A stretch of DNA of 64,000 nt from Rhodopseudomonas sp. (GCA_016124795.1 WGNB01000028.1:62001-126000); one strand, 5' to 3'; shown: positions 1 through 8,846, counted from the first letter of the stretch. The notes: generated by a model not told the origin, from the letters alone. Numbers and translations are program-made.

Positions 1-1
1 T

Positions 2-556
2 ATTCGCGTGGCGACAAATCGCCGTGGCAACGTGGTCAATGAACTCGTCGACCGCATGTTCAAGGCCATCAACGTCACCGACAAGGATATCACCGGCTGG
101 GGCGGCAGCGTGGTTCCAGCCGCTTCTCAGGAACAGGACGACCTGATGCGCAACCGGCGCATCGACGCCACGTTTAATTCGTTGTTCGTCCGCCAGCGAT
201 CGATTCTCGAAATGGCGAACTCCGTGAATCTCGTGATGCTGCCCGTCGGCGACGCGACCATCGCGAAGGTGGCGCAGCAGGCCGGCGTCGATCGGTATGT
301 CATCCCGGCCAAATCATACGATTTCCAGCCGAATGACGTTCCGACCGTTTCGCTGGGCGCCATGCTTGTCGTCAACAAGTCCATGTCCGATCAGGACGCT
401 TATAATATCGCCAAGGCGCTGGTCGAACACGTCGACGAGATGCGCGGCGTCCACCCGGCGATGAAAGCGCTCAGCGCCAAATTCCTGACGGAGCAGAAAG
501 CCGGGGAATTCCATCCCGGCGCCCTCAAGCTCTACAAGGAAAAGGGCTTGCTCTGA
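2..556 (+). CDS. TAXI-family TRAP transporter solute-binding protein (3' part, cut by window start)
   Basis: The frame is open from the first bases, so this is the C-terminal part (about 184 residues) of a longer periplasmic protein. The visible sequence fits the TAXI (TRAP-associated extracytoplasmic immunogenic) binding-protein family, including the D-A-T-F-N-S-L-F segment, the Y-x-I-P stretch and a helical C-terminus ending in K-E-K-G-L-L. The protein would capture a small organic acid or similar ligand and hand it to the permease that starts 119 bp downstream on the same strand. The ligand cannot be read from the sequence. The family call rests on the fragment plus the neighbouring fused permease. 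Confidence 0.8.
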   Translation: MRVATNRRGNVVNELVDRMFKAINVTDKDITGWGGSVVPAASQEQDDLMRNRRIDATFNSLFVRQRSILEMANSVNLVMLPVGDATIAKVAQQAGVDRYVIPAKSYDFQPNDVPTVSLGAMLVVNKSMSDQDAYNIAKALVEHVDEMRGVHPAMKALSAKFLTEQKAGEFHPGALKLYKEKGLL

Positions 557-675
557 TCTCGTTGCTTGAGCCCATCGACCGATCGCCAGTTCATGCAGGA
601 CTGGCGATCGTTTCGATATGTAACCCGTAGCAGCACCCGGCGGCGGCAAGTCTCGTCGCTATATGGCGAATATAC

Positions 676-2580
676 ATGATCGTGAACCTTCTGTTTGAGA
701 CCGGTGTCAGACGGCCGCTGAGCCCATCGGTTCGCGCTGTTACAAAGGCCTACGCCGCCATCCTGGCCGTGTGGGTCCTTTATAACGTCATCATTACCGT
801 CTCCGACATCTTCGGGATGACGTTCATCTTCCTGGCGGCGATGCTGGCGCTGGTTTTTGTGACCCTGGCGCCCACCACCCGCTCGACGTCGATCGATCCT
901 GGCGTGATCGACTGGACATTGGCCGCCCTATCCCTGGCCACGGGCGCATATTTCTGGTGGAATCTCGACACGATCGCCAACCGGATCACGCTGTTTGATG
1001 AACTGACGCCGTGGGAATTCGGCATGGGCCTGCTCACGGTCCTGCTCGTCCTCGAAGCGACGCGGCGCTCCGTCGGTGCCGGACTGACGTTCATCGTGCT
1101 CACGTTCATCGCCTACAATCTGTTGGGGCACCATCTGTCGGGCGAAATATCGCACGGCTACATCTCGCTCCATCACTTCGTCGACACGACGGTCTATACG
1201 ACTGACGCCATTTACGGCGTGCCGGTGCGCGTGGCCGCGACATACGCATTTCTTTTCGTCCTGTTCGGCACAATCCTCGAAAGGGCCGGCGGGGGAGAGT
1301 TTTTCTATCGGGTTGGCGCGCTTGTCGCCGGACGCACCGTCGGCGGAACCGCGAAGATCGCAATCGTCTCGTCCGGCGCATACGGAATGGTATCGGGAAG
1401 CCCTGTTGCGGACGTGGTCACCACCGGCGCTGTAACGATCCCGGCGATGGAGAATGCAGGTTACAGATCGAGCGTGGCCGGCGGCATCGAAGTGGCGGCC
1501 TCGACCGGCGGCTCGATTATGCCGCCAGTGATGGGATCGGTCGCATTCATCATGTCGGAATACACCGGTATTCCATACGGCCAGATTGCGATGGCCGCGG
1601 TCATCCCTGCGATTCTCTATTACCTCGGCGTTTTCGTTCAGGTCCACTACATGTCGAAAAAGCTCGGCATGAAAAGCCTCTCGAACGCCGAAATTCCGAC
1701 TTTGGTCCAGGCTTTGAAGCGCGGCGAGTTGTTCGTCGTCCCCCTCACCGTCATCGTCGGAACACTGGCTTACGGCTATGCGGCCACCTATGCGGCGGCG
1801 TTCGGCTCGCTGGCGGTCTTCCTCGTCGCGCTACTCCGCAAGGAAACGCGGATCGATTTACTCAAGCTGTACGACGTCCTCTCGGATTCGACGATCAAGG
1901 TCATCGGCGTCACCGCCGCTTGCGCCGCCGCGGGTCTGGTGATTGGCGGACTTTCGATGACGGGCCTGGCCGCGAAGTTTTCGGCGCTGATCGCTTTGGC
2001 CAGCGGTAACTCGCTGTTCATTTCACTCTTTATTTCCGCTGCCGTGACGATCCTGCTCGGGATGGGCATGCCGACTCCCAGCGTCTACATTCTAGCTGCC
2101 GCGCTGGTCGCGCCTGTGTTGCTCAAGCTGCATGTCTCGCTGCTCGCAGCGAACATGTTCCTGCTCTACTTCTCGGTGCTATCGGCCAGCACGCCGCCTG
2201 TCGCCGTTGCTGCTTATGCAGCCGCTGCAATTGCACGCGCGAACCCGATCAGCATTTCGGTCATCGCCACACGACTTTCGGTCGCGGCGGCCATTGTTCC
2301 GTTCTCATTCGCGTATAGCCCGGAACTCTTGCTTCAGGGCGCCTGGTTTGACGTGGCAATGGCCACGGGCACCGCAATCATCGGCGTATATCTGGTCGGA
2401 GTCGCCACCGAGGGTTATCTCAATGCACCCATCAGTGGCACCTCACGTATTCTGATCGGTCTTGCCGGGCTATGCTTTGTCGCACCGTCGATGCTCCTGG
2501 CTGCCGTCGGCACCGCTCTCGCCGTGCTTGGATTTGCTCCGACACTATATCCTCGCCTCATGTTGAGGCGCGGAAACTGA
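676..2580 (+). CDS. TRAP transporter permease, fused small and large (DctQM-type) subunits
   Basis: This 634-residue integral membrane protein carries many hydrophobic segments from residue 25 to near the C-terminus. The length matches the fused 4TM/12TM permeases that pair with TAXI binding proteins, rather than separate DctQ and DctM subunits. The DctM-like part has the typical glycine- and serine-rich re-entrant stretches (S-G-A-Y-G-M-V-S-G-S near residue 235, G-M-G-M-P-T-P-S near residue 460). It is expected to drive sodium-coupled uptake of the ligand bound by the upstream TAXI protein. The ATG at 676 gives a protein starting just before the first membrane helix. Confidence 0.9.
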   Translation: MIVNLLFETGVRRPLSPSVRAVTKAYAAILAVWVLYNVIITVSDIFGMTFIFLAAMLALVFVTLAPTTRSTSIDPGVIDWTLAALSLATGAYFWWNLDTIANRITLFDELTPWEFGMGLLTVLLVLEATRRSVGAGLTFIVLTFIAYNLLGHHLSGEISHGYISLHHFVDTTVYTTDAIYGVPVRVAATYAFLFVLFGTILERAGGGEFFYRVGALVAGRTVGGTAKIAIVSSGAYGMVSGSPVADVVTTGAVTIPAMENAGYRSSVAGGIEVAASTGGSIMPPVMGSVAFIMSEYTGIPYGQIAMAAVIPAILYYLGVFVQVHYMSKKLGMKSLSNAEIPTLVQALKRGELFVVPLTVIVGTLAYGYAATYAAAFGSLAVFLVALLRKETRIDLLKLYDVLSDSTIKVIGVTAACAAAGLVIGGLSMTGLAAKFSALIALASGNSLFISLFISAAVTILLGMGMPTPSVYILAAALVAPVLLKLHVSLLAANMFLLYFSVLSASTPPVAVAAYAAAAIARANPISISVIATRLSVAAAIVPFSFAYSPELLLQGAWFDVAMATGTAIIGVYLVGVATEGYLNAPISGTSRILIGLAGLCFVAPSMLLAAVGTALAVLGFAPTLYPRLMLRRGN

Positions 2581-2654
2581 TGTGAATCGTCAGTTCGAGC
2601 GATATTGGCTGCACGATTCGAAATTAGCGGCCAAGGAATAGGTCTGAAAAAAGC

Positions 2655-2730
2655 TGGTGGGCCCGGCAGGACTCGAACCTGCAACCAGACCGTTATGAGC
2701 GGTCGGCTCTAACCATTGAGCTACGGGCCC
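2655..2730 (-). tRNA. tRNA with CAU anticodon, probably tRNA-Ile2 (lysidine type)
   Basis: A full cloverleaf can be drawn on the minus strand: a 7-bp acceptor GGGCCCG/CGGGCCC, D-arm, 5-bp anticodon stem GACCG/CGGTC with loop CTCATAA, T-arm GCAGG-TTCGAGT-CCTGC, discriminator A and an encoded CCA (76 nt). The anticodon is CAU. The paired G1-C72 argues against initiator tRNA, which in bacteria normally has an unpaired C1-A72. Between elongator Met and the Ile2 tRNA modified by TilS, the body resembles Ile2 genes of related bacteria, but I decided this from memory of those tRNAs and not by a search. Confidence 0.9.
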
Positions 2731-2875
2731 GGTGCCGGGGTGGCGGGACACCCCGGCAGAAAGCAGTTCTACCAACCTGCGGCGGCCCGGCACAATCGGC
2801 CCGTTCCACCGTGGATACCGTCGTCGCATTAGCTGCCGCGCCCGCCGGCGGCAACCGGCACGGCGCCGGCCGGCG

Positions 2876-3847
2876 CTACATTTTCAGCAGCCGGCGGGCG
2901 TTGCCACTCAATATCTTGACCTTGTCCTCGTCGGACAGCGGCACGCCCGCCATCCATTCGGTGGCCGGCGCGTTCTCGACGAAAGGCCAGTCGACCGCGA
3001 ACAGGATATGGTCGACGCCCATTTCCATGACGCAGCATAGCAGCGCCGGGTTGGAAAAGAAGCCGCTGGTGGTGATGTAGAAATTCTTCGCGAAAACGTC
3101 GCGGAAACTCATCGGCTTCTGGCCGGGCCGCCGCAGCGCCGCATCGATCCGCCACAGCAGGAACGGCAGCGTCTCGCCGAAATGCCCGAGCACGATCTTG
3201 AGATTAGGGTGGGCATCGAACAGGCCCGACAGGACCAGACGGATAGCCTGGGTCGCGGTCTCGACCGTGTAGCCCCAGGCCGGCCGCACCACCAGCGGGA
3301 AGTCCTTGGCGTAGTCCTGATAGTAAACCTCGGTCACGGCCGCATTCGGCAAGGACGGATGCAGATAAACCGGCACGTCGAGCTTTTCGGCGCGGGCGAA
3401 GATCGGCCAGAACTTCTTGGCGTCGAGAAATTCGCCGTGCGAGGTGCCGTGGATCATCGCCCCCTTGAAGCCGTGCCGGGTGACGCAACGCTCGAGTTCG
3501 TCGGCGGCCGCCTGCGGATCGACGGTTGGCAAGGCGGCAAAGGCGGCAAAGCGCTTCGGATTGGCGGCGCAAATTTTCGCCAGGCGATCGTTGACCTGCG
3601 CGGTCAATTCGGCGGCGATTTCAATCGGCAGCTTCTGGGCCGATGGCGCGCCGTGCGACAGCACCTGGATGTCGATGCCGGCCTCATCCATCTCCTTGAG
3701 CCGCAAGGCGCCAAGATCGAACAGCCGCTGCTCCATGTCGCCACCGCGACCGGCTTCCGTGCCGGTGTAGTGCTTGGTCAGCTCCGGATCCCAATAATGC
3801 TCTTCAATGGCAATGACCGGGCAATTCGGCAATTTCGACATTGGCAC
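2876..3847 (-). CDS. Amidohydrolase_2 family (ACMSD / gamma-resorcylate decarboxylase-like) protein
   Basis: This 323-residue protein belongs to the amidohydrolase-2 TIM-barrel family, whose best known members are metal-dependent non-oxidative decarboxylases of aromatic acids. Visible metal and active-site residues are E15-E-H17 in the first strand, H163 (Y-L-H-P-S-L-P), H222 (L-G-H-F-G-E) and D286 (F-A-V-D-W-P-F). The E-x-H form of the first motif is that of gamma-resorcylate and dihydroxybenzoate decarboxylases rather than the H-x-H of ACMSD. The substrate is unknown, and no ring-cleavage gene is adjacent. The gene stands alone, 145 bp from the tRNA and divergent from the next gene. Confidence 0.85.
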   Translation of the reverse strand: MPMSKLPNCPVIAIEEHYWDPELTKHYTGTEAGRGGDMEQRLFDLGALRLKEMDEAGIDIQVLSHGAPSAQKLPIEIAAELTAQVNDRLAKICAANPKRFAAFAALPTVDPQAAADELERCVTRHGFKGAMIHGTSHGEFLDAKKFWPIFARAEKLDVPVYLHPSLPNAAVTEVYYQDYAKDFPLVVRPAWGYTVETATQAIRLVLSGLFDAHPNLKIVLGHFGETLPFLLWRIDAALRRPGQKPMSFRDVFAKNFYITTSGFFSNPALLCCVMEMGVDHILFAVDWPFVENAPATEWMAGVPLSDEDKVKILSGNARRLLKM

Positions 3848-4057
3848 GTCCCTGAAACAGTCTGCGTCTGCGATGCAGTCCTAGCAATGCGGGCGCGACC
3901 TGTCACGGTCGGTCGGGCTTGCCCGGACAAACCGACGGCCCGCCATGGCCCCGAAAACTGACTCACGATCCGGGTCACGACGTTCGAAATCGCCAGAAAC
4001 CGGCCGCCGCATGTCTTTAATCTTTGGTCTTTTGCACGACTCAGTTATTCACGATTC

Positions 4058-4996
4058 ATGCTGCCGATTTTTCGCACCGTTACAGTGGGCGGCGTACTCC
4101 TCGCCATGATTCTGCTCGCGCTGGCGCTCAGCCCAAGAGGCCGATCGCAGACGCAGTTCAGCACGCTTGATGCGCCGGCACGCGGCGTCATGATCGACGC
4201 TTCGTCGCATCCGGAATGGCGACAGTTCATCATCCTGGCGGCTTTCCAGCGGGCCAGCGAACTCAGCCGCCTGCGCGACTTGCCGGACACACCGACGCGC
4301 TTGCCCGAAATTCCATTCGTTGCGCCCGATTACATTGCGCCGGAGTTTCCGGAATTCAGCAAGAAGAGCGAGACCAACGGCACGGTCCGCTATGCCGGCT
4401 TGCCGGATCCGCGCGACGATGCCGGTTCGGGGCCGGCCCCGAACGACGAGACCGGTTCGATCAATGTCGCGCCGCACGCGACGATGCCGATCGAGATCGG
4501 CGAGCGCTCGTCGACCGAACTGCCGATCGCACCGGCTGAAGACAAGCCGCCGGTCACGACGCTGCCATTGACTGAGGTGCCGACAACCGAAGCGCCACGC
4601 TCGATAGCTTCGCCGACCACCGGACCGGCCCAGGCCGCTCCGGCTGTGGCAGCGCCTGCGGCTAAAACACTGGCAACACCGATACCGCGAACCAAGGTCG
4701 CGACCACCTCGCCGTCACAACCGACCGCCGTCGCTCATAAGAAAATCGTGCGGCATCGTCGGGCCAAGGCAAAGCCGCCGACGTCGCAGGCCCAGCCTCA
4801 AGCGGCGGCGGCGACCGCCGATCCGCTTCGGAGTTTCTTTGACGGTCTGGAACGACGTTCGGTGGCACCCGCCGACGCGGCGACAAGTTCGACGGCGAGC
4901 GGCAGAACATCGCCCAGAGCAACGCGCAAAACGGCAAACCGCATCAGGCGGACGAAGACAAAGACCGCGGCGACAGCCCAGCCGGTTTCACAATAG
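4058..4996 (+). CDS. Hypothetical Pro/Ala/Thr-rich protein with N-terminal membrane anchor
   Basis: The 312-residue protein has one hydrophobic helix at about residues 8-25 and then a long low-complexity region rich in Pro, Ala, Thr and Lys/Arg. This suggests a membrane-anchored, disordered periplasmic or envelope protein. No enzyme motif is visible. The reading frame is much longer than chance for its region, and its third-codon-position G/C bias matches the neighbours. There is no convincing ribosome binding site before the ATG at 4058, and an ATG 51 bp further in would remove part of the helix. The function is unknown. Confidence 0.6.
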   Translation: MLPIFRTVTVGGVLLAMILLALALSPRGRSQTQFSTLDAPARGVMIDASSHPEWRQFIILAAFQRASELSRLRDLPDTPTRLPEIPFVAPDYIAPEFPEFSKKSETNGTVRYAGLPDPRDDAGSGPAPNDETGSINVAPHATMPIEIGERSSTELPIAPAEDKPPVTTLPLTEVPTTEAPRSIASPTTGPAQAAPAVAAPAAKTLATPIPRTKVATTSPSQPTAVAHKKIVRHRRAKAKPPTSQAQPQAAAATADPLRSFFDGLERRSVAPADAATSSTASGRTSPRATRKTANRIRRTKTKTAATAQPVSQ

Positions 4997-5069
4997 TCAA
5001 AACCTGGCCTGACAACGTCGCATCGGCGACCACCGCCGATGGCGGCCGACGATCCTAAAGCCTTTGGCC

Positions 5070-5783
5070 CTACTTGACGTTGAAGCGATCGACGATCTGG
5101 GTCGGCGTCGGTTCGGTCGCCGCCGCGCTATCGACCTCGACCGGGACTGCGGCGGCTGCGTCCGCTTCGGCCGGCGCGGCTGCGGCGGCCTCGGTGCCCG
5201 GACGACGCGGCGGCAGCGGCGCGATGGTGGCGGTCTTCGGCAGGTCGACGACAGCATCGGCCTTCGCCAGCGAAGGCTCGAATATCTTCAACGGATTGCC
5301 GGGCAACAGGCCTTTGCGCTTGGCCGCGTAATAATAGCCCGCCGCATAATAATGGACGGCGCGATCCAGATTGCCTTCGGCGGCGCGATAAGCCCCGGCC
5401 AGATATTTCACCGCATAGGTCATATTGGTGTCGGCATCGAGCAGGCCCTCAATGCCGCCGCGATAGCCGAGCGCGCGGGCCGTGCCGAGCCTGATCTGCA
5501 TCAGACCGTAATTGCCTTTGCTGATCGCACGCGGATTGCCACGGCTTTCACGCTTGATGACCCGACGAACCAGAGCCTCCGGCACATTGTTGGCGGCCGC
5601 GTGATGAGCGATCAAGCGATCCAGATCGAGCTTGCCGGCCGGCGCGGCGCTGGTTGGCGCCGGTTTGGCAGTGCCATTGCCCTTGAGATCCGCCTGGTCG
5701 GCTCCCGCGGCTTGCGCCATCGCGCCGGGCAGGCCGGTGGCCACGGTCAACAACAAAGCGAGGCAGAGACGACGCGGCATCAT
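5070..5783 (-). CDS. Lytic transglycosylase domain (SLT) protein
   Basis: This 237-residue exported protein has a signal peptide at residues 1-26 and a compact SLT domain at about 50-165. The catalytic glutamate is E79 in K-R-E-S-R-G-N, followed by the family motif G-L-M-Q-I (93-97) and A-V-K-Y-L-A-G. The C-terminal 60 residues are an Ala/Pro/Glu-rich tail. It should cleave peptidoglycan glycan strands in the periplasm, forming 1,6-anhydro-MurNAc ends. Two adjacent ATG codons (5778-5783) can serve as the start. It is a different family from the MltB-type enzyme at 12059-12874. Confidence 0.88.
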   Translation of the reverse strand: MMPRRLCLALLLTVATGLPGAMAQAAGADQADLKGNGTAKPAPTSAAPAGKLDLDRLIAHHAAANNVPEALVRRVIKRESRGNPRAISKGNYGLMQIRLGTARALGYRGGIEGLLDADTNMTYAVKYLAGAYRAAEGNLDRAVHYYAAGYYYAAKRKGLLPGNPLKIFEPSLAKADAVVDLPKTATIAPLPPRRPGTEAAAAAPAEADAAAAVPVEVDSAAATEPTPTQIVDRFNVK

Positions 5784-5902
5784 GGCTCCGGAAAGCGGAC
5801 AGGTCGCGGGTGACTAAGGCTTGTCGCGGCCAACTCCGGCAACTTTGTGGCTTTTTGCCCTGTGGTTAACGCCGGGCTGGATTCCTCCGGTTCCGCAGCG
5901 GC

Positions 5903-5916
5903 TTGATCCAGATCAA
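5903..5916. promoter_or_regulatory. FixK/FNR-type binding box
   Basis: The 14-bp sequence TTGATCCAGATCAA is a perfect palindrome of the form TTGATC-N2-GATCAA, the anaerobox bound by FNR/FixK regulators in alphaproteobacteria. It lies 63 bp upstream of the ATG of the small membrane peptide at 5979, a suitable distance for activation of a promoter between them. It is 120 bp from the start of the divergent lytic transglycosylase, so it could in principle act on both. Confidence 0.65.
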
Positions 5917-5978
5917 GGTACCGGGCGGCCGCCAGCCTACTTTCCTCCGGTTTTACAAAAAAGCGGGGGAGTTTAGAA

Positions 5979-6086
5979 ATGCCGACGGATGTCATGATTG
6001 TCGTTGCCGCCATCACAGTGGCGTTTGGTGGGTTTGCCATCGCACTGGCTTGGGCCGACTTTTATACCCGAAACGCGCGGAACTGA
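5979..6086 (+). CDS. Small single-span membrane protein, 35 residues
   Basis: The frame encodes M-P-T-D-V followed by a single hydrophobic helix (about residues 6-25), an L-A-W-A-D-F-Y motif at the membrane edge and a short basic tail. A good ribosome binding site (GGGGGAG) ends 8 bp before the ATG. The composition and the A-W-A-D-F-Y-T-R-N ending recall small conserved proteins seen in Bradyrhizobium relatives. The FixK/FNR box upstream suggests expression at low oxygen, perhaps as an accessory subunit of a membrane complex, but no partner gene is adjacent. The role is inferred only from context. Confidence 0.7.
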   Translation: MPTDVMIVVAAITVAFGGFAIALAWADFYTRNARN

Positions 6087-6372
6087 CGAAAGCGCCGACT
6101 TCCGCCGCACCCGCCTCTCCTCAGCCATCTTGAGAAGAGACCGCCTGTCGAGCGACAGCGGTGGCGGCGGAGCATTGACCTTGCGCCAAGGCCGCCCGAA
6201 CGACTCCCTTTCATATAAGAGGCCACAGGGCGAGCGATCGCCGTCAGGTCAAGGGGTTGGCTCGGCGGCCGTTTCCGGTTAATCCCGACGCATCGTCGCC
6301 GACGTTCCTGCGTTCGTCCGAACGATCCGTCGAACGAGGGGCGACACCCGATGCACGGGAGCCGGACCCTTC

Positions 6373-7614
6373 ATGCAGACGAATTTGCGTCCTATCGCAT
6401 CGTTGCTGCTTGGCGTCGCCTTCCTGCTCGCCGCTCATGGCTTGCAGGTGACGCTGCTGCCGTTGCGCGGCGCCGCCGAAGCGTTCGGGTCGTTCGCACT
6501 GGGCGTTATCGGTTCGGCTTATTATCTCGGCTTCGTAGCCGGCTGTCTGCTGGCGCCCTATGCAATCCTGAGCGCCGGCCATATACGCGCTTTCACGGCC
6601 ATGGTCGCGCTCGCGGTGACGATTGCGCTGGCCTATGTGATCGCACCCAATGTCTATGCTTGGGTCATCTTCCGCCTGATCAACGGCTTTTGCCTTGCCG
6701 GCATCTATCTGGTGATCGAGAGTTGGCTCAACGACCGCGCTACCAATGAAAGCCGCGGCCTGGTGATGTCGGCTTATGTGATGGTCAATTTCGGCGCCTT
6801 CACGGTCGGCCAGTTGCTGGTTACGCTTTACCCGATCGAACAAGCCGGCGGTTTCATAATTGCCGCGATGCTGGCCTCGATTGCCATTATTCCAGTGGCC
6901 TTGACCCGCTCGGCGCAACCCTCGCCGATCGCCATCGTGCAGTTCAAACCGATCTGGCTTTATCGGGCCGCGCCCGTCGGGCTGGTCGCCAGCCTGATGG
7001 TTGGCGTCAGCAATGGTGCGTTCTGGGGTTTGGGGCCGATTTCAGCCGCCGGCAGCGGTCTTCAGGTCAGCGATGTCGCCTTGTTCATGAGCGCGGCGAC
7101 GTTAGCCGGTGCGGTCGCGCAATGGCCGGTTGGACGTCTGTCCGATCGCATCGACCGCCGGCTGGTGTTGCTGGCCTTGCTGATCGGCGCGGCCATCACG
7201 GGCGTCATGTTATGGCTGCTGGAAGCAGCCGGCATCTGGCTGATGGTGTTCGGTCTGTTATTCGGGGCGCTGGCCTTGCCATGTTATTCGCTGGCCGCCG
7301 CCCACGCCTATGACAAGACACCGAACAGCGAATTGGTGCCGACGGCGGCAACCATTCTGCTCGTCAATGCGTTGGGCGCGGTTGTCGGCCCTTTGCTGGC
7401 ATCGATGGTCATGACCGCGCTGGACCCGCGTGCCCTGTTCCTGTTCACGGCTTTGGCGCAGGCTCTGCTGGCGGCCTATGTCGGTTACCGCATCGCCGTT
7501 CAGCCATCGCTGACGTCAGCGGAAAAAACGGATTTCGACATGGCCGCAACCGCACCGGTTGGCGCACTTGTCACCGGCGACACCGATCCGACAACACTGG
7601 TAACGGAACCCTAG
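6373..7614 (+). CDS. MFS transporter, YcaD-like
   Basis: This 413-residue protein has twelve predicted membrane helices, with the usual longer loop near residue 190 between the two six-helix halves. Features of the major facilitator superfamily include G-S-A-Y-Y-L-G-F near helix 2 and the basic motif R-L-S-D-R-I-D-R-R in the cytoplasmic loop between helices 8 and 9, the second-half version of motif A. The general shape and the E-S-W-L-N-D-R stretch (about residues 116-122) resemble YcaD-type transporters. The substrate cannot be assigned. It starts at an ATG at 6373 and stands alone in its direction. Confidence 0.85.
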   Translation: MQTNLRPIASLLLGVAFLLAAHGLQVTLLPLRGAAEAFGSFALGVIGSAYYLGFVAGCLLAPYAILSAGHIRAFTAMVALAVTIALAYVIAPNVYAWVIFRLINGFCLAGIYLVIESWLNDRATNESRGLVMSAYVMVNFGAFTVGQLLVTLYPIEQAGGFIIAAMLASIAIIPVALTRSAQPSPIAIVQFKPIWLYRAAPVGLVASLMVGVSNGAFWGLGPISAAGSGLQVSDVALFMSAATLAGAVAQWPVGRLSDRIDRRLVLLALLIGAAITGVMLWLLEAAGIWLMVFGLLFGALALPCYSLAAAHAYDKTPNSELVPTAATILLVNALGAVVGPLLASMVMTALDPRALFLFTALAQALLAAYVGYRIAVQPSLTSAEKTDFDMAATAPVGALVTGDTDPTTLVTEP

Positions 7615-7865
7615 CCGCACGCGATCGCGCGCGGATATCGCACCGCGGGCCACGTCAGGTCGTTTTTATAGAAAGCGTCGGGGACAACCCGGCGCGAACG
7701 AACGCCAAAGGCGATCTTCGATCGGCGGCAGGGCCAAACACAGCGCCCGCTACTTTGGACGCTCGCCTGCCCCCGCTTTCACGTCGCGGTCTGGAGTTAT
7801 CAAACCAGCCGCGAACTCGGCATCGTCAACGGCGGCCCACACTTAGACGGTCGCCGGGTATCAAC

Positions 7866-7886
7866 GGGGCCGCACGGCGCGGCCCC
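7866..7886 (-). terminator. Hairpin downstream of the 53-aa gene
   Basis: GGGGCCGC and GCGGCCCC form a perfect 8-bp stem with a 5-nt loop, 18 bp beyond the stop codon of the minus-strand gene at 7904. No T-tract follows, so it may be a Rho-assisted terminator or a transcript-stabilising hairpin. The rest of 7615-7903 shows no gene. Confidence 0.35.
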
Positions 7887-7903
7887 CGAACCTCGCCAAG
7901 AAC

Positions 7904-8065
7904 TCACTCGGAGGCGAAGGGATAACGACGACGGACCTGATGGGCCTGCTCGAGCGCTTCCGAATAGGCGTCGATGATCGACGACACCGCCGCGAAGAAG
8001 CGGCTGAGGCTCGGGAAGCTCCAAGTCTGGGTCAGTCCGCCGGCGCGGATCGGAAGAGTGGTCAT
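7904..8065 (-). CDS. Small conserved protein, DUF1127/YjiS-like position, 53 residues
   Basis: The 53-residue frame starts at an ATG with CGGAG 9 bp upstream and ends in R-R-R-Y-P-F-A-S-E. Its middle part (S-R-F-F-A-A-V-S-S-I-I-D-A-Y-S-E-A-L) is an amphipathic helix. The layout, a short helical protein next to a second small protein, recalls the DUF1127-type pairs of alphaproteobacteria, but the diagnostic L-x-D-I-G-L motif is missing. It lies 30 bp downstream of the 84-residue gene at 8096 and is probably co-transcribed with it. The function is unknown. Confidence 0.6.
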   Translation of the reverse strand: MTTLPIRAGGLTQTWSFPSLSRFFAAVSSIIDAYSEALEQAHQVRRRYPFASE

Positions 8066-8095
8066 GGTCGTAAGCTCCGTTCGATTATTTCTGGA

Positions 8096-8350
8096 TTACC
8101 AGCGCGACGGCGTGGCGAGGAAACGGCGCTCGATTTCGCGCTCGGCTTCGTCGGTGAACTTGCCGCCGGTGTCGGCGAGGTAACGGGCGACTTCGCGCTC
8201 GGCCTGACGCATCCGGGCCGCCATCATGACGTCGAGGAGGCGGGTCAGCAGACCGCGCCGGGGCGCCGTCTTGGCCGGGGTCTTGATGGTCGCGCCGGTC
8301 GCGGGGAAAGCGATATCGCGGGTATCGATCGCGGATGATGTGTAAGCCAT
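8096..8350 (-). CDS. Small conserved hypothetical protein, 84 residues
   Basis: This 84-residue protein has a Thr/Ala/Pro-rich N-terminus and a charged helical C-terminal half (M-R-Q-A-E-R-E-V-A-R-Y-L, then T-D-E-A-E-R-E-I-E-R-R-F). A strong ribosome binding site (AAAGGAG, 8 bp before the ATG) supports the start at 8350. It heads a two-gene unit with the 53-residue protein at 7904. The region upstream carries TGC-rich repeats like those upstream of the phasin at 54990, so a link to polyhydroxyalkanoate regulation is possible. Similar small proteins are common in Rhizobiales, but none is characterised to my knowledge. Confidence 0.65.
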   Translation of the reverse strand: MAYTSSAIDTRDIAFPATGATIKTPAKTAPRRGLLTRLLDVMMAARMRQAEREVARYLADTGGKFTDEAEREIERRFLATPSRW

Positions 8351-8391
8351 TGAAATTCTCCTTTAGGGAAGCCTCGACAGGCATTTCCCCG

Positions 8392-8444
8392 TTGCTGCAA
8401 TGCAATATAGCCAGAATCGAAAAACCGACTAGGTGCAGTGCAAC
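8392..8444. promoter_or_regulatory. TGC-rich operator-like motifs
   Basis: Two TGC-rich stretches lie here: TTGCTGCAATGCAATATAG at 8392-8410 and GGTGCAGTGCAAC at 8432-8444. TGC-rich sites of this kind are bound by the PHB-sensing repressor PhaR in Paracoccus and Rhodobacter. They sit 42-95 bp upstream of the minus-strand gene at 8096-8350, a likely promoter position. The assignment to PhaR is inference. Confidence 0.35.
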
Positions 8445-8829
8445 ATGATATCCATGCAATTAAGTCATGTCATTTATTGCGCGATTTCCTAAAAAATCGG
8501 CTTTTGATTTCAAAAGCGGGAGGTATTTTGATAATTAGTGGAGTAATCAGGCCTAAACGGGGCGTTTATCACCGTTCCGCCACAAAAGTGAAAAATTAGT
8601 CGAATTTTAATCGGCGCGTGACGCATAGCTCAGGGGCGTTTTTTGGGCGAATCGTTTCGGCAGTGCAGCGTAAGCCGGCCCGTCAGATGCCAATTGCATC
8701 GCAACCGGGCGCCGCCTATATACGGACCGTTCCGATTTTGCTTGGACCTTACGGTTTTGCCCTCCGGGGCCTTCCTCAAGACACGCCAAATCCGAATTGA
8801 GACCCGGTGAATGGTTCACGCGGGGCACA

Positions 8830-8846
8830 AAACGCATTTTGCGTTT
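8830..8846 (+). other. Leader hairpin before the cold-shock gene RBS
   Basis: AAACGCA and TGCGTTT form a perfect 7-bp stem with loop TTT, ending 3 bp before the AAGGAGG ribosome binding site (8850-8856). A short AT-containing stem so close to the site could change ribosome access with temperature. Confidence 0.45.
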
